From an uncultured Porphyromonas sp. (GTDB lineage Bacteria; Bacteroidota; Bacteroidia; Bacteroidales; Porphyromonadaceae), in contig UWSO01000050.1 in assembly GCA_900538385.1 (NCBI GenBank), positions 1-10,677 of the forward strand: a stretch of DNA of 10,677 bases, written 5' to 3'. Shown here one piece after another: positions 1 to 5,739 of the stretch (positions are counted from its first letter, which is position 1; every line of letters begins with the position of its first letter). A program made the position numbers and the translations under genes. The notes under the pieces were generated by a model, which saw only the letters and a program-made list of their open reading frames with translations, searched no databases and was not told the DNA's origin.

Positions 1-76
1 CAGCAGGAGCAAAACTAACAAATGAGTACACTCACAGGACTAACAAAAGTAACCCGTGTACCATCTCAGTAACACC

Positions 77-110
77 TCCCCAACTGTGTACTTTTTTCAG
101 GAAGAGGACA
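77..110 (-). repeat. Border repeat next to array A (copy 1)
   Basis: Read on the minus strand, this segment closely matches 10604-10637 on the plus strand. The shared blocks in order are TGTCCTCT, CCTGAAA and ACACAGTTGGGG, with a one-base indel and a few mismatches between them. In both places it sits immediately beside a periodic palindrome array, so it looks like the defined edge of the repeat element rather than a chance match. Its function is unknown. Confidence 0.7.
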
Positions 111-132
111 CCTCTAATCTTCAATTCTCATT

Positions 133-300
133 TTCTCCCGAGGAAAATCCGAATTTCCTCGCTGAGAAATAAAAATTCTCCACGGAGATATGCTGCGTTT
201 CTTCGGAAGAATCAAATGATAAGTCCGAAGAGTTTCACCATTTCCTCGGGAGAAAATCAAAAACATCTCCCGAGATATTTGAAAATTCATCGGGAGAGAT
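133..300 (+). repeat. Periodic palindrome array A (8 units, about 22 bp)
   Basis: Eight short G+C-rich near-palindromes are set in A+T-rich DNA, with centres near 140, 161, 182, 205, 226, 248, 271 and 293, giving spacings of 21-23 bp. Typical cores are CTCCCGAGG, CTCCACGGAG, CTTCGGAAG and CCTCGGGAG. The fourth core lies in a 22-bp stretch (198-219) that is identical at 5506-5527 (inverted) and 10578-10599. The array is intergenic. The minus strand is open through it, but the period is not a multiple of three, so no repeated peptide results, and I take it as non-coding. The even spacing equals about two helical turns, which would place the cores on one face of the DNA. Confidence 0.85.
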
Positions 301-586
301 TGAGGTGAGCCCACTCAGTCCATATTATTATAATGAGTCAGCTGTGCAAGTCGAGGTGGCTGGTATCGTTATCTCAAGATTATTTCGTACATTTACGGAG
401 CCTAAAATGCGGAGGTGCGACCTTATCGCAAGCTTCGCTCTAGGTATTAACAATATAACGTGCTAGTAATGAGCTATAAATCGTTTTCTATCCAAGTTGT
501 CCGGACCGCTCCCATGACGAGTCAGGTGCCTTGGTCTGCTCCTAGCCTATCCACTCTTCCCATGACAAAAAAAATAAAACAATATA

Positions 587-2368
587 ATGACGAACGAATG
601 GCAATACACTCCCTTCACCCGAGAGGAGGAGGTGGGTGGCTCTCAACTGGCGCATGCCTTGAGAATACCCGCTGTAGCGGGGCGCCTACTCTATCGTCGT
701 GGTATCCGTACAGAAATAGATGCACAGCGATTCTTTCATCCATCGCTAGAGGATCTGCACGACCCCTTTCTGATGAAAGATATGGATCTAGCTGTCAAGC
801 GTCTCAACAAGGCTCTAGGGCGCAAGGAGCATATCATGATATACGGCGACTACGATGTAGATGGCACTACAGCTGTATCACTAATCTATAAGTACCTCCG
901 CTCGGCGGGGTGTAGCGAGCATCTGCTGAGCTACTACATCCCCGGACGAGACGATGAGGGGTACGGCGTATCCTATCGGGGCGTGGATTATGCCCACAAG
1001 ATAGGTGCGACTCTAATCATCGTGGTGGATTGTGGCATCAAGGCTATCAAAGAGATAGCCTATGCTAAGACGTTGGGGATAGACTTCATCATCTGCGACC
1101 ACCACCACCCGGACGACCAGCTGCCAGATGCGGCGGCCGTCCTAGACCCTAAGCGACCAGACTGTCATTACCCCTTTGAGGAGCTCTGTGGGTGTGGCGT
1201 GGCGTTTAAGTTTATGCAGGCCTTTGGGATGGACAATGGCTTCCCCTCCGCTTCGCTCTTTAAGCTCCTAGACCTGGTCGCGGTGAGTATCGCTGCTGAT
1301 CTAGTCTCTGTGATGGATGAGAATAGGATCCTGTCGCACTATGGGCTGCGTCAGCTCAATCGCAATCCCTCGATGGGGCTCAAGGGGATCATCAAGACTT
1401 GTGGTCTCGAAGGGCGTAAGATCACAATGGCCGACATCATCTACAAGATCGGCCCGAGGATCAATGCCTCAGGACGTATGATGAATGGTCGCGAAGCGGT
1501 CGATCTGCTTCTGAGTAATGATGCGAAGACGACAGCCCGCATGAGCGAGCTGATCGACGAGTACAACGTGCGTCGTCGTGAGCTAGACCGCTCCACGACT
1601 GATGAGGCTATGCAGCTCCTACAGGTCAATCCCGAGTTGGCGCATCAGCCCATCGTAGTCCTCTACCAGCCTGACTGGCACAAGGGGATCATAGGGATCG
1701 TCGCCTCGCGTGTGGCGGAGTATACCAATAGACCGACGATCGTGCTGACTGGTACAAGCGATCGGATCGTGGGCTCTGCGCGAAGTGTCGGCGGGATAGA
1801 CATTTATAGCATCATCGAGGAGGCTAGAGATCTGCTCTTAAACTTCGGCGGGCACACCTATGCCGCTGGGCTGACCCTCTTGCCAGACAAGTTGCCTGAC
1901 TTTAGAGCCTATATACAGGGAGTCAATGCCGTTACGAATAGTGACCGAGCGCACACCACACCGATAGAGATCGATGCTGAGATAGAGCTTCGTGAGGTGA
2001 CGCAGAGACTCTACACGACGATACAGCGCTTTGCTCCGTATGGTCCGGACAACTACCAGCCACTCTTCGTCACGCAGCAAGTCTATGACGGAGGTGCTAG
2101 CAGAGCTGTGGGGCGCAATGGCGAGCACTTTAAAGTGGATGCCATCCCTACGCTGGGATCCAAGAAGCACTGCCCAGGGATAGCCTTCAACCAAGCTCCA
2201 GCCTTCCGCTTTGTTAAGAAATCGTCGGCAGGAAGAGCAAATGCCCCCTTTGCCCTTGTCTATCAAATAGATGAGAACCACTTTAACGGAGCTGTCTCCC
2301 TACAGTTACTGATCAAGGATGTCAAGCCACAACGACCTGGAGAGGACCTCTTTGCCTCCCAGCGATGA
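587..2368 (+). CDS. recJ: Single-stranded-DNA-specific exonuclease RecJ
   Basis: RecJ degrades single-stranded DNA 5' to 3' in the cytoplasm and works with a RecQ helicase in recombinational repair and gap processing. The 593-residue protein has the DHH phosphoesterase motifs: DYDVDG (88-93), VVDCG (146-150), DHHHPDDQLP (171-180) and the later Asp in SIAAD (238), all expected metal ligands. The DHHA1 part follows, with GPRINASGRM (289-298), WHKGIIGIVASRV (364-376), SARS (397-400) and FGGHTYAAG (420-428), and then the C-terminal OB-like region. Length and motif order are normal for the family. The ATG at 587 is chosen because the protein opens like other Bacteroidetes RecJ proteins; an ATG at 562 is out of frame. 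No clear Shine-Dalgarno site is present. The 3' end overlaps recQ by 50 bases. Confidence 0.97.
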   Translation: MTNEWQYTPFTREEEVGGSQLAHALRIPAVAGRLLYRRGIRTEIDAQRFFHPSLEDLHDPFLMKDMDLAVKRLNKALGRKEHIMIYGDYDVDGTTAVSLIYKYLRSAGCSEHLLSYYIPGRDDEGYGVSYRGVDYAHKIGATLIIVVDCGIKAIKEIAYAKTLGIDFIICDHHHPDDQLPDAAAVLDPKRPDCHYPFEELCGCGVAFKFMQAFGMDNGFPSASLFKLLDLVAVSIAADLVSVMDENRILSHYGLRQLNRNPSMGLKGIIKTCGLEGRKITMADIIYKIGPRINASGRMMNGREAVDLLLSNDAKTTARMSELIDEYNVRRRELDRSTTDEAMQLLQVNPELAHQPIVVLYQPDWHKGIIGIVASRVAEYTNRPTIVLTGTSDRIVGSARSVGGIDIYSIIEEARDLLLNFGGHTYAAGLTLLPDKLPDFRAYIQGVNAVTNSDRAHTTPIEIDAEIELREVTQRLYTTIQRFAPYGPDNYQPLFVTQQVYDGGASRAVGRNGEHFKVDAIPTLGSKKHCPGIAFNQAPAFRFVKKSSAGRANAPFALVYQIDENHFNGAVSLQLLIKDVKPQRPGEDLFASQR

Positions 2369-4463
2369 GGCGGCAGGCAACTCCTCTGGGCGTGGCGAAG
2401 CTGTCGACTGGGACTTGCTCCTAGAGGAGCAGGCTGACTTGTGGTGCGATGCTGCGCTCGATCCGAGAGCTACGACTGAGCGAGAGCAGCTAGGCGAGAC
2501 GACTCCTCAGCAGGCGAGCGATCGACCAGAGACGGAGCAAACCACCTCTGCCGACGATGAGCAGACCCCGCTAGGGGTACTCCACCGCTACTGGGGTTAC
2601 CCCTCCTTTCGGCTCAAGCAGGCGGAGATCATCGAGAGCGTCCTAGCAGGGCGAGATACGCTCGGGCTGCTACCTACGGGTGGCGGCAAGAGCATCACCT
2701 TTCAGGTGCCGACGATGCTACACGACGGACTGACGCTCGTGGTCACGCCGCTCATTGCCCTTATGAAGGATCAGGTAGATGGTCTCAACAAGCGGGGGCT
2801 GTCTGCCACGGCTATTCACTCGGGCATGGAGTACAAGGAGATTCATCGCGCCTTGGACAATTGTCTGTATGGCGGATGCAAGTTCCTCTACCTCTCCCCC
2901 GAACGACTAAGCTCGCCTCTCTTCCTCGCCTGTCTGCCCGAGCTGCCGATACGGCTGATTGTGGTGGACGAGTGTCACTGTATCTCGCAGTGGGGCTATG
3001 ACTTTCGTCCTAGCTATCTGAAGATTGCAGAGATACGTCGCTTCTACCCCACAGTACCACTGCTGGCACTCACAGCGACCGCCACGCCAGAAGTGGTGGC
3101 AGACGTGATGGCTCGTCTTAGCTTTCGTGAGCCACATGTCATCAGCAGCTCTTTCGCACGGGACAACCTGCAGTATATCGTACGTCCGACGACGGACAAG
3201 GCGACGGAGTTGCTCCATATCCTCTCCTCGACGAAAGGCAGCGCGATCGTTTACTGTCGCAATCGCAAGAAGACGCAAGAGCTGGCTGAGATGCTACAAG
3301 AGGCGGGCGTATCAGCACACTACTACCATGCGGGGTTGACGCATGCTGAGCGAGAGATCAAGCAAAACGCTTGGATGGCGGGAGAGGTGCGTGTGATGGT
3401 CTGCACGAATGCCTTCGGCATGGGCATCGACAAGCCTGATGTGCGTCTCGTCGTGCACTGGAGTATGCCTGTGGCTCTGGAGGAGTACTTCCAAGAGGCA
3501 GGGCGTGCGGGGCGTGACGGGCTGCGTGCTTTTGCCGTGGTACTATATGAGCGACGAGATCGTGGCATGCTCCAGCAGCGGGTGCAAAACGAATTCCCCG
3601 ACAAAGCTTACATTCGCAACATCTACGACACCCTCTACAGCTACCTAGGGATAGGTCTCGGCGAGGGCATGGAGCGCAGCTATGAGATAGACCTAGAGGC
3701 TTTTGTACGTACGGAACATCTACACCCGATACGTAGCCTGAGTGCCTTACATATCCTCGAGCTGGCGGGTGCCTGGGAGCTACTTCTCGATGAGGCGCGC
3801 TCACGACTCATCGTGGAGGTTTCTAGAGAGGAGCTCTACTACATCCGAGGCTTGTCCGCCCAAGATGACAAGGTGCTACGAGCTGTCTTGAGAAACTACT
3901 CGGGACTCTTTGCCGACTACGTTTTCATCGACGAGCGTACCCTCTCCATACAGACGCACCTGACGGGGGAGGAGGTCTACGACAGCTTGGTTAGGATGAG
4001 CCAGCGAGGCATCATTCACTATGTTCCAAGAAAGCGCTTGCCCCATATCCTCTTCTACACACGGCGTGAGCGCAAGCATCACTTCCTCATACCCAAAGAG
4101 GTCTACGAGCTGCGCAAAGAAGCAATGACCAAGCGGCTCACCGCCACGATAGCATACCTAGACGGTCAGCAGGGCTGCCGACAGGCTATGCTCCTACACT
4201 ACTTCGGTGAGGAACTGGCGGAGCCATGCGGACGCTGTGACCTTTGCCTAGCTCGTAAGGCGCGAGCCCTGCGCAGTGAAGAGGCATTGGAGACGCGACT
4301 CAAGACTCTTCTAGAGCAATTGGAAGAGCCTTCACCTACCTTGCAGGCTTTGGCGAAGAGCCTTGGTGTCAAGCAGAAAGCTTTGCTCCCGATCCTGCAG
4401 AAGCTCCTCGAGGAGGACGACCGCTACCGCACCGACGGGGTGCACCTATACAAGAATAAGTAA
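2319..4463 (+). CDS. recQ: ATP-dependent DNA helicase RecQ (no HRDC domain seen)
   Basis: RecQ is a 3'-5' DNA helicase that unwinds ends for RecJ. The 714-residue protein has a superfamily 2 core: RecQ motif 0 (YPSFRLKQAE, 94-103), Walker A LLPTGGGKS (117-125), DECH (217-220), LTATAT (251-256), IVYCRN (310-315), AFGMGIDKPDVR (365-376) and QEAGRAGRDG (392-401). The likely zinc cysteines C620, C637, C640 and C643 lie about 220 residues after motif VI, much further than in E. coli RecQ. A short helical C-terminus follows and no HRDC domain is recognisable. Residues 1-83 form an acidic, Ser/Thr/Gln-rich extension before the helicase. The ATG at 2319 lies inside recJ; the next in-frame choices are TTG codons or a Met within the helicase core, so 2319 is preferred, though a TTG start would shorten the extension. 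Translational coupling to recJ is likely. Confidence 0.96.
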   Translation: MSSHNDLERTSLPPSDEAAGNSSGRGEAVDWDLLLEEQADLWCDAALDPRATTEREQLGETTPQQASDRPETEQTTSADDEQTPLGVLHRYWGYPSFRLKQAEIIESVLAGRDTLGLLPTGGGKSITFQVPTMLHDGLTLVVTPLIALMKDQVDGLNKRGLSATAIHSGMEYKEIHRALDNCLYGGCKFLYLSPERLSSPLFLACLPELPIRLIVVDECHCISQWGYDFRPSYLKIAEIRRFYPTVPLLALTATATPEVVADVMARLSFREPHVISSSFARDNLQYIVRPTTDKATELLHILSSTKGSAIVYCRNRKKTQELAEMLQEAGVSAHYYHAGLTHAEREIKQNAWMAGEVRVMVCTNAFGMGIDKPDVRLVVHWSMPVALEEYFQEAGRAGRDGLRAFAVVLYERRDRGMLQQRVQNEFPDKAYIRNIYDTLYSYLGIGLGEGMERSYEIDLEAFVRTEHLHPIRSLSALHILELAGAWELLLDEARSRLIVEVSREELYYIRGLSAQDDKVLRAVLRNYSGLFADYVFIDERTLSIQTHLTGEEVYDSLVRMSQRGIIHYVPRKRLPHILFYTRRERKHHFLIPKEVYELRKEAMTKRLTATIAYLDGQQGCRQAMLLHYFGEELAEPCGRCDLCLARKARALRSEEALETRLKTLLEQLEEPSPTLQALAKSLGVKQKALLPILQKLLEEDDRYRTDGVHLYKNK

Positions 4464-4473
4464 TGATCACAAC

Positions 4474-5343
4474 ATGATCCTACACCCACACGCTAAGATC
4501 AACCTCGGGCTGCGTATCCTACGCCGCCGACCTGACGGCTACCACGACATCGAGAGCTGTATGCTCCCCATTGGCTGGGCGGACCGGCTCATGGTGGACA
4601 TCGCGGCAGAAGCAGCGGAGGACTCGTACGAGATCGCTGGTCTAGCAGGCGAGCTGCCCATCGAGCGCAATCTGATCTACAAAGCGGTGCAGCTACTCAG
4701 AGCGCACCACCCGGAGATACCTCCGCTACGGCTCAAACTCGAGAAGCAGATCCCAACAGAAGCTGGTCTCGGTGGTGGCTCCGCCGATGCCGCCTACACG
4801 CTCTTAGCGATCAACAAACTCTGCCGTTTAGGGCTCTCCACAACGCAGCTAGAGACGTTGGCGGGGAAGCTGGGAAGCGACTGTCCATTCTTCATACAGT
4901 CACGCCCCACACTGGTCACAGACCGCGGCGAAGTGCTCACACCGCTCACCATGCCGTCTGCACTCCTCGGCAAATGGCTCCTCGTCGTCAAGCCTCCCAT
5001 CGGCATGAGCACCGCCGAAGCGTACCGACAGGTGACTCGCCACCCCGAGGCGGAGGGCGAGCTCACTTCGCTACTGGAGCAGCCGATAGAACAGTGGCGA
5101 GAGCTGATCGTCAATGACTTCGAGTCCGTCGTCTTCGCACACTATCCCGAGCTAGCCGCTCTATGTGACACGCTCTACCGTCATGGCGCCATTTACTCCG
5201 CGATGTCCGGCTCAGGCACAGCGCTCTACGGTATCTTCACCGACAACCCGCTACTAGACGCCACCGCGCCGCTCGCCACCCACCTCGCCGATCTCCCCGT
5301 CTGGGTCGAGCGCTTTTCGCTCCCAGTAGCTACGGGTATCTAG
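4474..5343 (+). CDS. ispE: 4-(cytidine 5'-diphospho)-2-C-methyl-D-erythritol kinase IspE
   Basis: IspE phosphorylates the 2-hydroxyl of CDP-methylerythritol using ATP, the fourth step of the MEP pathway to isoprenoid precursors, in the cytoplasm. The 289-residue GHMP-kinase protein shows HAKINLGLRI at the N-terminus with the catalytic Lys8, the glycine-rich ATP loop PTEAGLGGGSADAA (94-107), the catalytic Asp136 in GSDCPFF, and the C-terminal GHMP motif MSGSGTALYGIF (244-255). Length is normal. A longer in-frame reading from 4363 is possible, but it runs inside recQ and adds residues foreign to the family, so ATG 4474 is chosen, where HAKIN falls at the usual place. It begins 10 bases after the recQ stop, consistent with one transcript. 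The last residues are ATGI before TAG. Confidence 0.96.
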   Translation: MILHPHAKINLGLRILRRRPDGYHDIESCMLPIGWADRLMVDIAAEAAEDSYEIAGLAGELPIERNLIYKAVQLLRAHHPEIPPLRLKLEKQIPTEAGLGGGSADAAYTLLAINKLCRLGLSTTQLETLAGKLGSDCPFFIQSRPTLVTDRGEVLTPLTMPSALLGKWLLVVKPPIGMSTAEAYRQVTRHPEAEGELTSLLEQPIEQWRELIVNDFESVVFAHYPELAALCDTLYRHGAIYSAMSGSGTALYGIFTDNPLLDATAPLATHLADLPVWVERFSLPVATGI

Positions 5344-5407
5344 TTTGACCCGCAAGGGGGCAACCTTCTACTACATTCTTCCATTAAAAGTACTGGGGTC
5401 AAAAAAA

Positions 5408-5593
5408 GTCCCGTGGTAAATCTGAAATACTTCCGGAGAAAAAAGAAATTCTCCACGGAGGAGCGAGAAAATACTTCGGACTTATGATTTCATTCCTCCG
5501 AAGTTTCATTTGATTCTTCCGAAGAAATTTTCCAGACCTCGGTGGAAAATAAAAAATCCCCACGGAGGAATTTCGAGATTCTCTCCGAGGAGA
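5408..5593 (-). repeat. Periodic palindrome array B (9 units, about 21.7 bp)
   Basis: Nine short G+C-rich near-palindromes have centres near 5413, 5434, 5455, 5477, 5499, 5520, 5541, 5563 and 5587, spaced 21-22 bp with a last step of 24. Cores include CTTCCGGAG, CTCCACGGAG, CTTCCGAAG and TCTCCGAGGAGA. The 22-bp core of array A is present at 5506-5527 on the minus strand, and 5501-5531 matches 10574-10604 (array C) over 31 bases after reverse complementing. Compared with array A, this copy has one additional 21-nt unit at 5486-5506. It lies between ispE and the feoB control region. Function unknown. Confidence 0.85.
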
Positions 5594-5674
5594 TTTGAGA
5601 CCTTGCTGATTATATGTCAACCCCCACTCTAGAAACCGCAACGATTGCCTCTAGATTCTCAAAAAGTAGGCAGC

Positions 5675-5694
5675 AATACCTAGTATTAGGTAGT
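5675..5694. promoter_or_regulatory. Candidate operator upstream of feoB
   Basis: This is a perfect 6-bp dyad, TACCTA-GTAT-TAGGTA (5677-5692). With two flanking bases on each side, 17 of 20 positions match the dyad upstream of the ferredoxin gene at 10011-10030. It lies about 33 bases before the feoB -7 element. The regulator is unknown. The genes served suggest iron or redox control (inference). Confidence 0.5.
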
Positions 5695-5725
5695 CGCCAA
5701 AGAAGGCCGCTCGGTCAGCTTTCAT

Positions 5726-5733
5726 TATCTTTG
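5726..5733 (+). promoter_or_regulatory. feoB -7 promoter element
   Basis: TATCTTTG fits the Bacteroidetes -7 form TAnnTTTG and is identical to the element in front of the ferredoxin gene. It ends only 6 bases before the ATG at 5740, so the transcript would be leaderless or nearly so. A TTTG -33 element is not evident. The position supports 5740 over 5614 as the feoB start. Confidence 0.55.
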
Positions 5734-5739
5734 TGGCGC

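Larger units (their letters stand above)
1..586. other. Gene-free region upstream of recJ
   Basis: No convincing gene is visible in these 586 bases. The left edge could be the tail of an upstream gene (one frame stops at 16-18), but too little is present to judge. Positions 77-110 carry a border sequence shared with the right end of the window, 133-300 carry periodic array A, and 301-586 hold only short unsupported reading frames. TACATTTA at 388-395 is one base from the Bacteroidetes -7 form TAnnTTTG and could be part of a recJ promoter, but no -33 element supports it. I saw no tRNA. Confidence 0.7.
5344..5739. other. Gap between ispE and feoB with array B and feoB control region
   Basis: No gene is supported here. 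An 8-bp inverted repeat (TTTGACCC at 5344-5351 and GGGTCAAA at 5396-5403) brackets the first 60 bases after ispE; a tiny CCC-GCAA-GGG hairpin lies inside at 5349-5358. Without a T-run it is a weak terminator candidate. Array B occupies 5408-5593. An in-frame ATG at 5614 would extend FeoB by 42 residues, but that stretch contains the operator-like dyad (5675-5694) and a -7 promoter element (5726-5733), so I treat 5614-5739 as upstream control DNA. Confidence 0.65.

Noticed and set aside
14..47. 9-bp direct repeat ACTAACAAA at 14-22 and 39-47
   Set aside because: Short and A-rich; no other copies or structure link it to a feature.
133..300. CRISPR array
   Set aside because: The units are too short (21-22 bp in total), the repeats are not identical, there are no unique spacers of 30 bp or more, and no cas genes are present.
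114..314. Open frame on the minus strand across array A (similar frames at 5399-5641 and 10435-10653)
   Set aside because: The arrays simply lack stop codons on that strand. The translations are not convincing proteins, the 21-22 bp period breaks frame each unit, and no start or control signals support them.
333..443. 36-codon frame upstream of recJ
   Set aside because: No recognisable protein features, no ribosome-binding or promoter support, and the length is expected by chance.
441..448. TAGGTATT, identical to one half of the ferredoxin dyad, upstream of recJ
   Set aside because: There is no second half-site at the right spacing, so this is not an operator candidate.
460..891. 143-codon plus-strand frame overlapping the recJ start
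   Set aside because: Most of it runs inside recJ in another frame; the translation is low-complexity and unlike any family I know.
3642..3657. TACCTA-GGGA-TAGGTC, an 11-of-12 match to the operator-like dyad
   Set aside because: It lies deep in recQ, where the bases encode YLGIGL with common codons. It is probably chance and is a reminder that the dyad can arise by chance in this genome.
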